Assembly: GCA_000482145.1 (NCBI GenBank)
Contig: AUXH01000152.1
Location: forward strand, 1-34,407
Origin: Strigomonas culicis
Lineage: Eukaryota > Euglenozoa > Kinetoplastea > Trypanosomatida > Trypanosomatidae
Reading direction: 5' to 3'
Length of the DNA stretch: 34,407 nt
In this document: one piece after another, positions 25,753 through 34,407 of the stretch
Numbering within the stretch: position 1 is the stretch's first letter
Layout of the letters: each line of letters starts with the position of its first letter
Translations under genes and position numbers: made by a program
The notes under the pieces: generated by a model
Told to the model about the DNA's origin: nothing
What the model saw: only the letters and a program-made list of their open reading frames with translations
The model's database searches: none

Positions 25753-27793
25753 CTACTTTGACACGCGCCTGCGCGAGATAAACACAGAAATGGAAACCAT
25801 ATTAGAAAAGACCAACCGGCAGCGCGACGGCATCACACAGCATGCGCTTTCCTTCGGGCTCGCGAGACCCTTCTCGTACACGTCCGCCGCTACCCAGGAC
25901 GAGCGCACCGGCGGCGCTGGCCGGGGGATGTCGACCGCCTGCGCCGCCTCCATCTTGACCGGCACGCCCGCGGTCGGACCGGCCGAGCAGGCGCTGGTGG
26001 AGCAGGAGGTGCGCAAGCTGTGCGCCGCGGCTGTGGCGCGCTGGATTGAGACCAACCTGGACGCGACGCTGCAGCCCATACTGGAAGGCAAGGTAAAGCG
26101 CCAACTGCAAGAGCTGCAGCAAGAGGTTGCGGACCTGAAAGGCACGCAGCAGGAGGTCCTCACGCGGATGGACGGCTTGCGGACTGAAATGGGCGAGTTC
26201 AAGGCCCACCTGAAGGCCAGCGTGGCGCAGCAGCAGGAGCAGGCGCGGCAGCAGGCGCAGCGCCACCAGGACGACGTGGAGCAGCGGCTCGCCGCCTGGC
26301 GCGGCGACGTGTCCGTTGCCGTGGACGCCATGCACGAGCTCAGGTCGAACCAGAGCCTGGCGAGCCAGCGCGTCGAGCGGCGCCTCGCGGAGGCGGTCGG
26401 CCGTCACAAGGAATCGGTCCACGCCGCGCTGGTGGACACGGAGGTGCAGCTCGCGGCGTGGAAGAACGAGCTGAAGGAGTTCACCTGTCGCGACCTGGGC
26501 GAGATGAAGGAGCAGCGCGGCGCACTCGAGGCCCAGCTGGCGCGCATGCAGGGCGTGCTCGGCATCAACTCGGACATGACGTCGCGGCACTCCGCGCTCC
26601 TGAAGGAGCTGCTGGAGGACAGCGTGGAGCGGCGGAGCGAGGTGCGCCTCTGTCGGCGCGACGTCAACCGCTTGGACATGTTGGTGCAGTGCGTCGGTCT
26701 GGACGCAGGCAGAGGGGCCGTCGTCCCCGCGGCAGCGGATGCCGGCAGCGGCACCACCACCACGAACAACAACAACGCGCAGCAGTATATGCCGACCATA
26801 ACGATGCTCACGCAAGAGCTGTTTAAAACGAAGGAACGGCTGCAGGTGTTGGCCGTGCATGTGGAGGGACTGGAGCGCCACCTGTACCAGCCTGAATCTG
26901 CCCCTGTGAGCGGGGGAGCGCTGAGGGGCGGAGGCGGCGCGGTGGCGTCCAGCAAAACCCCACCACACGAAGCCCTCAGCAAGCCGGCGCAGCAGCGGCA
27001 GGCGCCGCCGGAAGCACAGGCGCAGCACCGCACGGTGGAGAGCGCGGCGCCACTCGGCCACTCGCAGCCTGACGGAGGGATGGAGCGAACCGCGCCGCGG
27101 AAGCAACCGCCTCCCCCGCCGCGGCAAAGAGCCGACCCGACGGGGCCATCGTCGGGGAGCGAGGCCAACCTCGTCGCGCTCGCCTCCTTTCCCAGTGGGG
27201 ACCACACCAGCCCCACCGCGGCCCACGGTGCGCAGAACCGGCCGGGGAGCCGCTCCGCGTCACAGTTTAACCACACGCCCATGCACAAGCCCGGCGGAGC
27301 CAGCGGCGCGCGGGTCGTCCCGTCGCAGCGCCGCGTGCCGCACGTGCTCCCCGCGGAGGACAGCGAGAGCGCCGCGAGCGGCTCGGGCCGCCTCCAGCGT
27401 ACGGTCGACCACACCGCGCTGCCAGAACGGCGACAGGGCGCTGGCGGCTACGGGGAGCTCTCGGAGAGGCGCTCCTCCTACCCGTACCAAAACAGCAGTA
27501 ATCCGCACTCGGCGCGCGAAGGAGCGCCGGCGTCACCCAAGGACGCGGACGAGTCGGACGTCGACTCTTACGTGAGCGACGCCGACCGCTGGCGCACGCA
27601 ACCAGCGTTAGAGGTAGGTCAGGGGGCCAGCGCGGGGCCGGGGGCGCAGGTTCCGCACCAGAGCAGCTATGAAATGCATGCTAGTCCGTCAGACTCCTAC
27701 GTGAGCGAGAACGACCAGGCAAACGCGGATGCGGAGACAACATCAGCGGGATACAGTGAAGCGGAACGCATTGGACGCTTCCAAGTGGATTGA
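25730..27793 (+). CDS. coiled-coil hypothetical protein with disordered C-terminal half
   Basis: An unrecognised 687-residue protein. Residues about 85-310 are almost wholly helical and heptad-like, rich in Gln, Glu, Ala, Leu and Arg, with runs such as QELQQEVADL and QQQEQARQQAQRHQDD: a long coiled coil. A second short helix spans about 355-385. From about 390 the chain is Pro/Ser/Gln/Gly-rich and probably disordered, with a PPPPPRQR stretch near 463-469. Two copies of an acidic motif DSYVS[DE] occur at 612-617 and 655-660. No membrane or targeting segment is visible. The architecture would suit a cytoskeletal, basal-body or flagellar scaffold, but that is inference from shape only. The ATG at 25730 is used because of its context and because the coiled coil follows directly. 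Confidence 0.82.
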   Translation: MDVAKANDYFDTRLREINTEMETILEKTNRQRDGITQHALSFGLARPFSYTSAATQDERTGGAGRGMSTACAASILTGTPAVGPAEQALVEQEVRKLCAAAVARWIETNLDATLQPILEGKVKRQLQELQQEVADLKGTQQEVLTRMDGLRTEMGEFKAHLKASVAQQQEQARQQAQRHQDDVEQRLAAWRGDVSVAVDAMHELRSNQSLASQRVERRLAEAVGRHKESVHAALVDTEVQLAAWKNELKEFTCRDLGEMKEQRGALEAQLARMQGVLGINSDMTSRHSALLKELLEDSVERRSEVRLCRRDVNRLDMLVQCVGLDAGRGAVVPAAADAGSGTTTTNNNNAQQYMPTITMLTQELFKTKERLQVLAVHVEGLERHLYQPESAPVSGGALRGGGGAVASSKTPPHEALSKPAQQRQAPPEAQAQHRTVESAAPLGHSQPDGGMERTAPRKQPPPPPRQRADPTGPSSGSEANLVALASFPSGDHTSPTAAHGAQNRPGSRSASQFNHTPMHKPGGASGARVVPSQRRVPHVLPAEDSESAASGSGRLQRTVDHTALPERRQGAGGYGELSERRSSYPYQNSSNPHSAREGAPASPKDADESDVDSYVSDADRWRTQPALEVGQGASAGPGAQVPHQSSYEMHASPSDSYVSENDQANADAETTSAGYSEAERIGRFQVD

Positions 27794-28164
27794 CGGAGAA
27801 CGAAGAAGACTGTGTGAGAACGCGCTGTGCTGTTTCTATAGACGTGTAAACACTTATATATTTTCAACGACTTTTCGTTCTTTTAGATTTGGAATTGTGC
27901 CATTAGACTATAGACTTTCGTTTACACTTCTTGTGGCTATCTTTTTCTGTTTTCTTTATTATCGTTAGCATTTTCTGTCTACGGTTTCCTCTGCACCTCA
28001 CGTTGTGTACTTCTTTGTTTTTCCGTATCTATAACATCTCGACATCCTCCTTCCCTCCCTCCGCTTTACGATGCTGTGCGTGTAGAACATAAACAAAAGG
28101 CTTTGAACATCAAGAACCACACCGAACATACATATAAAAGCAATTTGTATACAGGTAGAAAAGG
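27794..28164. other. intergenic spacer
   Basis: T-rich, with a clear CT-rich tract at about 28042-28066 and the first AG at 28084-28085 (GTGTAG). No ATG lies between that AG and the PNO1 start; an ATG at 28070 is upstream of the AG and would be removed. No gene is seen. Confidence 0.65.
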
Positions 28165-28779
28165 ATGAATGGGTCTAGCGCTTCCCCGGAAAAGGATCAG
28201 TTCGTTCGTGAGACGCGGAGTGTGAAGATTCCGCATCATCGCTTCCCGCCCCTCAAGAAGATGTGGATGGAGGTGTATACGCCCATCGTGGAGTATTGCA
28301 AGTTGGAGATCCGCATGAACTTGAAGAACCGCACGGTGGACCTGCGGACGTCGCCCCAGACGGTGACGGCCAACACGAACAACCCAAACCAAAACAAGGT
28401 GCTGCTCCAGAAGGCGGAAGATTTCGTGAAGGCCGTCATCGCCGGTTTTGATGTGAAGGACGCGATGGCGCTGCTCCGTATGGACGATGTGTACATTGAG
28501 GGGTTCGAGGTAAAGGACGTGCGCGCGAACTTGCAGGGTGACAACCTGTCCCGGTGCATTGGCCGCATTAGCGGGTCCCATGGGAAGACCAAGTACACCA
28601 TCGAGAACGTCACGCGCACCCGCATCGTGCTGGCGGACACAAAGATATGGGTCATGGGGACGACGCAGAACATCCGTGTCGCACGGGACGCCATCTGCGA
28701 CTTAATTAGAGGAAGCCCCGCGGCCAAGGTGTGCACGCGTATCCGCTCCGTCATGAATCGCGTGAATGACACATACTGA
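28165..28779 (+). CDS. PNO1: PNO1/DIM2 KH-domain ribosome assembly factor
   Basis: PNO1 (Dim2/Rrp20) binds the 3' end of pre-18S rRNA, works with the NOB1 endonuclease and the DIM1 dimethylase, and is needed for small-subunit maturation in nucleolus and cytoplasm. The 204-residue product matches along its whole core: KIPHHRFPPLKKMWMEVYTP then IVEYCKLEIRMNLKNRTVDLRT at 21-62, KAEDFVKAVIAGFDVKDAMALLRMDD at about 83-108, and GDNLSRCIGRISGSHGKTKYTIEN then VTRTRIVLADTK at 125-160. The second KH domain has its loop as G137-S-H-G140. It ends SPAAKVCTRIRSVMNRVNDTY, like the family's C-terminus. It lacks the longer N-terminal extension of the yeast and human proteins, and has an inserted Asn-rich loop at about 68-77. 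Confidence 0.96.
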   Translation: MNGSSASPEKDQFVRETRSVKIPHHRFPPLKKMWMEVYTPIVEYCKLEIRMNLKNRTVDLRTSPQTVTANTNNPNQNKVLLQKAEDFVKAVIAGFDVKDAMALLRMDDVYIEGFEVKDVRANLQGDNLSRCIGRISGSHGKTKYTIENVTRTRIVLADTKIWVMGTTQNIRVARDAICDLIRGSPAAKVCTRIRSVMNRVNDTY

Positions 28780-29139
28780 GCCTGCTCTATACACCTTGTT
28801 TTCATATCATTCTTCTATTATTATTATTGTCGTTTCTCACTTAATATATAATCAGGTGCATACCCTTCTTTGTTTCCCTGGCCGTTCTATCACTAATATG
28901 TTAAATGCTATAACTAAATGCGCTTAATTAAATACTCTATTTCCCAAAGAAGAGGGAAAAAATAACTACCAAGTACGTAAAGTGAAAGAAACTCTATATA
29001 CACTCACTTCAATTTACTACTGAACCATGTATCAGCTGATCAAAAAAAAAAAAACAGCAACAAAAGCTGTGCTTCACTTCATGTCTATCATGTATCACTC
29101 TTTCCCTTGTTTCTTCGCTTCTTCCCCCCTCATGCAGTT
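28780..29139. other. intergenic spacer
   Basis: AT-rich with TTA/ATT repeats (28815-28828) and an A-run (29042-29054). It ends in a strong pyrimidine tract and GCAG directly against the next start codon. No gene is seen. Confidence 0.65.
29096..29137 (+). promoter_or_regulatory. trans-splice acceptor almost touching the start codon
   Basis: A long C/T tract ends in ATGCAG with AG at 29136-29137. The ATG at 29140 follows after only two bases, so the native 5' UTR would be two bases plus the spliced leader. The ATG at 29132 lies before the AG and would be lost. Confidence 0.75.
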
Positions 29140-30378
29140 ATGGAACAGTTTATTCACGACTGCTACGCGGCCCGTGCGAGCCCGCGGGTTGCTTCGCGCG
29201 ATGCCTTCGACGTGCGCATCCGTGAGGTCTACCGCTCCGTCGAGTACCTCGACGCCCTACAGGACTACGCCACCAGCGGGGGGCAGCCCGTCGGGCCCGA
29301 CCTGATCTGCTCCATGGCGCTGCTGCCGCCGGCCGACCGCGAGGGCGGCGGCGACCGCCGAAAGCGGCGCACCGCGCGTCGGACGAGCGTTCCAACCGGC
29401 TCCACGCCCCGCGGGCCGGATGGCGCCGCGGCGGACCCCCCGTCGAGCGGCGCCGGCCTCAAGGCCGAGGTCTGCAAGTGCGTCTCGCTCTACTTCGGGG
29501 ACGTCCTCACCGGCGATGGCGCCTTGGACCGGCCGCTGCCCGCGCAGGGGGGGGCCGCGGCGCCGTCCAAGGAGGCGTGCACCGCCGCCGCGCTCGCCGC
29601 GGTGCAGTCCTGGGCGACGAGCGTGCCGCTCTTCGAGCAGTGGGTGCAGCAGCGCGGCCAGCCGCCGCGGGCGGCGGACGGCACGCCGCGCCACCACGCC
29701 GCGCTGTCGGGCGCCGGCCTCAAGAGCAGCCCCATCCGCGGCCGGTCCCAGAGCCAGGAGCAGCCGTCCCTGCCGAGGCACGAGGCCGCCAGCGCGGCGG
29801 CCTTTTTCGACGAGCTGCTGCGGCCGCCGCCGGGGGCGGGCGGGGGCGCGCGCAGCTCCGTCGAGCGCGCGCCGGCGGAGCGGCCCGGCGAGCGTCAGCG
29901 GGCGATGGAGGAGTGGTGCCTCGCCCTGCTGCAGGCCCACGCGGCTGGCGCGACGCGCGCGGCGTGGCAGGCGTGCCTCCGCCTCGCGCGCGCCGCCTAC
30001 CGCATGGAGCCCGCCGCGCGCGGCACGGCGGACCCCCTCGCGGGCGCCATGCTGGTGCTGCGCGCGCTGCTCCTTTGCTGGACCGTGCCGGGCGCGGCGG
30101 GGGAGGGGCGGCTGCCGCAGCACGCCATCGAGATGAACGCCATTGTGGGGGAGGAGCTGCGCCGGCTGTACGCGACGCTGGCGAAGGTCGAAGAAGAGCC
30201 TTCTAGCATGGAGGTGGATCAGCGCGCGGACGACGCGGAAGGCGACACACTCGTGGCTGTGAGTGTGCTGCTGTCCGATTCCTTTTGGCTGTTCAACTCC
30301 ATCATGCCTTTCCCGAGTATGTGGTCGCACTTCTTCTCCATATTCGAGATGGAGGGCGACAGCGACACGGACGTCTAG
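29140..30378 (+). CDS. hypothetical protein encoded by extremely GC-rich DNA
   Basis: An unrecognised 412-residue protein. Residues 1-55 are helical (MEQFIHDCYAARASPRV, then REVYRSVEYLDALQDYATSGG). Residues about 65-105 and about 160-255 are Ala/Arg/Pro/Gly-rich low complexity. Residues about 110-160 and about 255-350 are Ala/Leu-rich helices (EEWCLALLQAHAAGATRAAW, ACLRLARAAYRMEP, LVLRALLLCWTVPG). The C-terminus has a hydrophobic aromatic block, SDSFWLFNSIMPFPSMWSHFF, followed by an acidic EMEGDSDTDV tail. The middle is far richer in GC than any other gene here, while the first and last codons are ordinary, so compositional bias explains much of its Ala/Arg/Gly content. The end blocks are the likely conserved parts. 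No function is proposed. The start is set by the adjacent splice acceptor. Confidence 0.78.
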   Translation: MEQFIHDCYAARASPRVASRDAFDVRIREVYRSVEYLDALQDYATSGGQPVGPDLICSMALLPPADREGGGDRRKRRTARRTSVPTGSTPRGPDGAAADPPSSGAGLKAEVCKCVSLYFGDVLTGDGALDRPLPAQGGAAAPSKEACTAAALAAVQSWATSVPLFEQWVQQRGQPPRAADGTPRHHAALSGAGLKSSPIRGRSQSQEQPSLPRHEAASAAAFFDELLRPPPGAGGGARSSVERAPAERPGERQRAMEEWCLALLQAHAAGATRAAWQACLRLARAAYRMEPAARGTADPLAGAMLVLRALLLCWTVPGAAGEGRLPQHAIEMNAIVGEELRRLYATLAKVEEEPSSMEVDQRADDAEGDTLVAVSVLLSDSFWLFNSIMPFPSMWSHFFSIFEMEGDSDTDV

Positions 30379-31065
30379 TCGTCCGATGCACATGACGGCT
30401 GTGATGGAGTACAGAGATTAAAGGGACATCCAGTATGTCTTTGTTGTGGTTGGTCTTGTTTCTACTTGCGCCTCCAACTTTACAGTAAGACAGTGTTGTA
30501 TACAGCAAACAAATTTCGTATCAGATGCGCAAACATTCAAAGAATACTCCGTGGACACGGACCACTCTTAGTAACTGCACATGTCGATGATATTTCTATT
30601 ATTCTCTTTTTTTGCATCTTACCCTCTCTCTCTCTCTCTCTTTCTTCGTTTCTTCGTTGTCGCTTTCGATCCTAGATTTGAAACAGATCAAGAACCCCAA
30701 AAAAAAAGTATTATATTTCTTTCTTACTTATTAATTATATTTGCTTTTCTTTTTCGTTCTGATTCGTTTTCCCTTTTTTTACTTCTTTTTCTAATCTTCG
30801 GAATCAATCAATTAGTTGTTCCAAAGAAAAAACAAAAGACAAATAAAAAAGATTCGTTCTTTTCGTTATCCCCTTTTTTTTGTGTGTCTCTTTTTTCTTT
30901 TTCTTTTTTCGTTTCCATTTCTTGATTACAATTAGTTTTTTTTTGTACTTTTTTTATATTCTTCTTTTTTGTTCTTTTGAAATATAAACAACTAGGAATA
31001 AAGAGTCTAACAAACTCCCTTTTTTTTTTCATTTTTTTGTTTTTTTTTGTGTGGCTAATTAATAA
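30379..31065. other. AT-rich intergenic spacer
   Basis: Contains a (CT)n run at 30624-30641 and many T-runs; the end is a very long T-tract (31017-31050). Frames inside are Phe/Ser/Lys low complexity. No gene is seen. Confidence 0.65.
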
Positions 31066-31076
31066 ATGAATTCAAG
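31017..31076 (+). promoter_or_regulatory. pyrimidine tract whose first AG lies inside the next open frame
   Basis: After the T-tract at 31017-31050 there is no AG until 31075-31076, ten bases beyond the first in-frame ATG (31066). If this AG is used, the 31066 ATG is spliced away. Otherwise the acceptor must be an AG before the tract (about 30994-31006). Confidence 0.55.
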
Positions 31077-32529
31077 CTGCCAAAGAAAACACAACAACTG
31101 TATTCCTTTATTACAGAATTGTACTGTTGAGCTGCCAATCTACAAGGACTGCCAGCGTTCCACTACTGTCATTTATTCGAATGATTGCGCGAGCAAGACA
31201 TACGAAGAAATAGTTCCCAGCGATCAAATGACAGAGAGTGTCGTGCACTCCTTTGTAAACGGCCAAACGGAAAGCTCTCTATCAGAAGAGGGTGTTTCCG
31301 AGTTCAGCTTCGACCCCATCTGGCATAACTCCTCCGAGGTGAGCGATACCGGCGCCGCCTGCACCGCGCGGACGGCCACTCCCGCCGGCGACGCCTCCTC
31401 CAGTGTCGCGGACGACCAGAAGGACGAGGCGTGCGGGATGGTGCGGCTGCGCTGCACCGAGCAAGAGATGCCCTACGTGGCGGAACCGACCGGCATCACG
31501 TGCTGCTCCATCCTGCGCCAGCAGCTCGACCAGTGTCAGAACTACGACTTCTCGAAGATTGTGTGCGACATGTCCCCGGAGGAGTTTCAGGCGGTGTGCA
31601 ACCTTTCGCCCTTCACCTCGCTCGACTTCTTTAGCTTCCTCCCGCACGCCGCCGAGGACAACCAGTCCACCAACGGAAGCCGGACGAAGGCGGAACGACC
31701 CTACCTCATCCTCGACCTGGACGAGACGCTGCTCTTCACCTCCACCACACCCATCCCCGGCGCTGACGCGGAAGTCATTGTCAACGTGCCGACGGATATC
31801 GCGAACCCGGTCCCTCTCAAGAGCGCGGTACCCGAGAAGAAGGGGAGCATTGAGCACTACAGCGCCACGAAGGACTACGCGCGCTCGGTGAACTCGTACA
31901 AGCTCTTCATCAAGTACCGCCCGCACCTCGAAAAGTTCCTCATCTTTAGCTCCAGGTACTTCGAAATCGTCATCTTCACCGCGAGCCGCTTCTACTACTG
32001 CGGCGCCATCCTGCGCCAGATGGAGACGGACTTTCCGTCGTTCCGGTTCGTGACGCCGGAGGCAGACACGGCGGCGCTCAGCACCGCGGCCGCGGCCGCC
32101 GGGGGCGCGGACCCGAAGCGCTTCGTGACGGTGCTCCACCGCGACCACTGCACGCCGACCCACGCCGGCTTCGTGAAGGACCTGAACCTGTTAGGCTGCA
32201 ACCTCAAGCGCACGGTGCTGCTCGACAACAACCCCATCTGCGGTGCCTTCCAGCCGTACAACCTTGTCTCCATCCGAAACTACGAGCTGCTGCCGGACGC
32301 ACCGGAGCACGCAGTGGTGTTGAGCGAGTTGGAGAAGGAGAAGGGATTCGTGAACCCGCGCGACGTCAAAACCAGCGTGGCTGAGTTTCTCAACGACACG
32401 ACCCTCAAAGAGCTTGCTCAGAGAGGTTCCTTGCTGTACAATTTAGCCAAATGTGATGACGTGCGCTCGTATTGTATTCGTACAATGGAATACAATATGA
32501 AGAAGAAGAAAACGTTATCTTCAAGCTAA
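31066..32529 (+). CDS. FCP1/SCP-type (NIF domain) HAD phosphatase
   Basis: A Mg-dependent aspartyl phosphatase of the FCP1/SCP/Dullard (NLI-interacting factor) family, which dephosphorylates Ser/Thr on targets such as the RNA polymerase II tail or lipin-type proteins. Seen in a protein of up to 487 residues: LILDLDETLLF with nucleophile D217 and acid D219, YRPHLEKFL at about 285-293, FEIVIFTASRFYYCG with the HAD Thr, VTVLHRDHCT at about 359-368, FVKDLNLLGCNLKRTVLLDNNP with D387 (family V-D-N-S-P). An Ala-rich insertion (about 341-354) precedes the HRDHC block. The N-terminal about 200 residues are Cys/Ser/acid-rich with no known domain. The true start may be ATG 31228 (433 residues), because of the splice-signal position. 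Physiological substrate unknown; trypanosomatid RNA polymerase II lacks heptad tail repeats, so a classic CTD substrate is doubtful. Confidence 0.9.
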   Translation: MNSSCQRKHNNCIPLLQNCTVELPIYKDCQRSTTVIYSNDCASKTYEEIVPSDQMTESVVHSFVNGQTESSLSEEGVSEFSFDPIWHNSSEVSDTGAACTARTATPAGDASSSVADDQKDEACGMVRLRCTEQEMPYVAEPTGITCCSILRQQLDQCQNYDFSKIVCDMSPEEFQAVCNLSPFTSLDFFSFLPHAAEDNQSTNGSRTKAERPYLILDLDETLLFTSTTPIPGADAEVIVNVPTDIANPVPLKSAVPEKKGSIEHYSATKDYARSVNSYKLFIKYRPHLEKFLIFSSRYFEIVIFTASRFYYCGAILRQMETDFPSFRFVTPEADTAALSTAAAAAGGADPKRFVTVLHRDHCTPTHAGFVKDLNLLGCNLKRTVLLDNNPICGAFQPYNLVSIRNYELLPDAPEHAVVLSELEKEKGFVNPRDVKTSVAEFLNDTTLKELAQRGSLLYNLAKCDDVRSYCIRTMEYNMKKKKTLSSS

Positions 32530-34407
32530 GCTGATAAAGTATAAAGTTTTTTTTTAAAAAAAGAGAGATAATAGTATTGAAGAAAACGGTTATAAGCAGA
32601 AAAAGAGAAGAGAAGGAGAAAAACAAAAAAGTATATATATATATTTTTAGCACAGCTAGAGTAATGTATCGATAGCAAGACGTGTTATTTTGTCTCCTTC
32701 TCTCTCTCTCAATTTCCCACCGTATTGGTATTCTTCTTCTTATCATTATTGTTATTTTAACCTTTTTTTTCATTTTTACTTGTACTTATATTCGTTTGAT
32801 TCTACTGCATGTGCTACGGAAATATATTTGCAAAGCATGTGCTTATATATAACATATGTATACATATGTATATATTCTGTTTTATTGATATGTTGTTTTC
32901 ATTGTTTTTTTTTTCTTTTTTGTTGTTTCATTTTTCTTTGTCGGTTCACTTCATTATCGGGCTGCTCCCTTTCTGAACTGTCTGTAGAGACATCTCTAAA
33001 GTGGATTGTCAAAAGATATTCTCATTTTTATTCGTTCTCACAGCTTCTAACGACTATTGCATATACAGAAGCAGACAGAATTATAAAAACATACAAAAAA
33101 TAAAAAAGAAAATAACTTATAAAAAGGTTATTGCAGTAGCAATGAACTTGTATTTGTCCTCATCGCTGCAAGAGCGGAAGCCTGCTAATGAAGCCCCTTC
33201 TTTCTTACTTTTCTTTTCCATTTCGTGTTACATCTGTTGCAATCACGTGATACTTTCTTGTTGACATATTTACTTTCGTGTGTGTGTTTCATTGTTTTTG
33301 AAGGACACGTTTTGTAGACGTACCGAGCACACTTTTCTTATTTATTCGTCATTTAACAAAAAAAAAACACCTTTTTTTACTTGTTTACTACGTGCTAGCG
33401 GGTTCTTCCTCTCGAAAACTGTTTTTATGTTTGTAAAACACTTTCTTGCTTTCGTGCAAACATTTGACGCTACTCACTGCAACAAACTGTGTACAACATG
33501 TGTTTGGTTCTCGAGATTACGAAGCTTGTGAGCATGTAGATAAAGAGGAAGGAGAAAAAAACACTACATGTTATTATTTTTCTCTCTTCTGTGTATATGT
33601 AAGTGTGTCTCGGAACGTCAAAAATGTAACGGCAGATTTATAGTCACTAAAGGCAGATTAAATGACATTTTACAAGAATTCTTATTGGATAATTTTACTT
33701 TTTTGTTTTCTACTGATACAAAATCAGTTTTTGTTCTCATTATTAGCCTCAAAGAACAACTTCTGTTTGAAAAGCGTATTCTTTACTATTTTTTCATTCT
33801 TTCGAATTCCTTTTCATCTTGTGCTTCTTTTTCTTTTTTTTCCTTTATTATTATTATTATTGTTCTTTTTATTATTATTACCTTTTTTCCATGTTTTCTT
33901 GTTTTAGGCTAGATATGAATATCTACATTTTCGTTTTACTTTCAGCATTTTATTCAGTTTGATATACAACGATATTGAGACACGGTGAGCAACGCACTAT
34001 AAATATTAATTATTGTTTGCAACCTTATTCATAACAATGAGGCTATAAAAGTAACCGTAATGCATAGTAATACCATTGTTAGTGTATTATAGGTGCTAAT
34101 ACATACGTTATACAGTATACATATATGAACCGTGTTTTCTTTCTTTTTCTTTTTTTTTTGCTTTTCTTTTTTTACATACAAGTTTAGCTCTTTTTTTTTT
34201 CAGCTTCCATAATTAAGCGTTGCGTATAAAACTATTAACTCACTGTTTCTCACTGTGTTTCTTCCGTCGTTACAGTATGTCGTCTCACCAATAAACCAAC
34301 CCAAAAACGCATAATGGTTTCACTGAATATGCAGAATGTAAATCAAATCAATAACCATAGCATTTAATTAAAAAAAAAAAACAATACAAACCACATATAA
34401 ATAAATG
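32530..34407. other. long AT-rich region without a credible gene
   Basis: About 1.9 kb with no GC-rich coding stretch on either strand, at least twice the length of almost any other spacer here. It holds TA repeats (32632-32644, 32844-32875), ATT/TTA triplet runs (33845-33882), many T- and A-runs, and ends in an A-run near 34371-34381. Frames up to 137 codons are Phe/Leu/Ser/Ile/Tyr-rich translations of these tracts. I found no tRNA-like box B. It may be the 3' end of the last gene plus a transcription-unit boundary. Confidence 0.6.

Noticed and set aside
25802..27226. 474-codon reverse-strand frame opposite the coiled-coil gene
   Set aside because: A shadow of biased Gln/Glu/Ala codons. The + strand product has coherent heptads and a start next to the splice region.
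29257..30393. Reverse and alternate-frame open stretches in the GC-rich gene
   Set aside because: Stops are AT-rich, so they are rare in such GC-rich DNA. Only one frame has a start at the splice acceptor and ordinary sequence at both ends.
33568..33912. 114-codon frame in the terminal AT-rich region
   Set aside because: Phe/Ile/Leu low complexity from T-runs and ATT repeats; no motif.
32530..34407. Possible tRNA or snRNA in the terminal region
   Set aside because: No box A/box B pair or cloverleaf was seen by eye; a covariance-model scan would be needed to reopen this.

Overview
The window looks like nuclear chromosomal DNA of a trypanosomatid (Kinetoplastea). Sixteen protein genes lie on the + strand, none needs an intron, and they are separated by AT-rich, microsatellite-laden spacers. 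Many spacers carry a long polypyrimidine tract followed by an AG shortly before the start codon, the hallmark of spliced-leader trans-splicing. Coding DNA is GC-rich, especially at third codon positions, and the spacers are strikingly AT-rich. This fits one directional (polycistronic) gene cluster. I cannot fix the genus: the AT-rich spacers differ from typical Leishmania, but nothing here is diagnostic.

Layout. 379-9820 holds housekeeping and unknown genes: a large unknown protein with PH-like ends, a small acidic unknown, the mitochondrial Fe-S scaffold IscU, a PPIL3-like cyclophilin, a METTL2/6/8-type (tRNA m3C) methyltransferase and an XPG/Rad2 nuclease. 10155-19000 is a block of three multispanning export-type transporters: MATE, a duplicated FUSC/aromatic-acid-exporter-like protein, and a second MATE. 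19540-23657 is a pair with visibly lower GC: a membrane-anchored, degenerate Stealth-family (hexose-1-phosphate transferase-like) protein and an SLC35A-type nucleotide-sugar transporter. 24140-32529 holds a Sec14/CRAL-TRIO protein, a coiled-coil unknown, the ribosome-assembly factor PNO1/DIM2, an extremely GC-rich unknown and an FCP1/SCP-type phosphatase. The last 1.9 kb is AT-rich with no credible gene and may be the end of the transcription unit.

Genes in such clusters are co-transcribed but not usually functionally linked, so shared function is suggested only for the transporter block and the Stealth-like/nucleotide-sugar-transporter pair. I see no tRNA, rRNA, CRISPR array, mobile element or pseudogene. 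The most interesting items are the Stealth-like protein that appears to have lost catalytic acids, a short upstream ORF that any mature XPG mRNA would have to carry, and a splice-signal conflict at the annotated start of the phosphatase.
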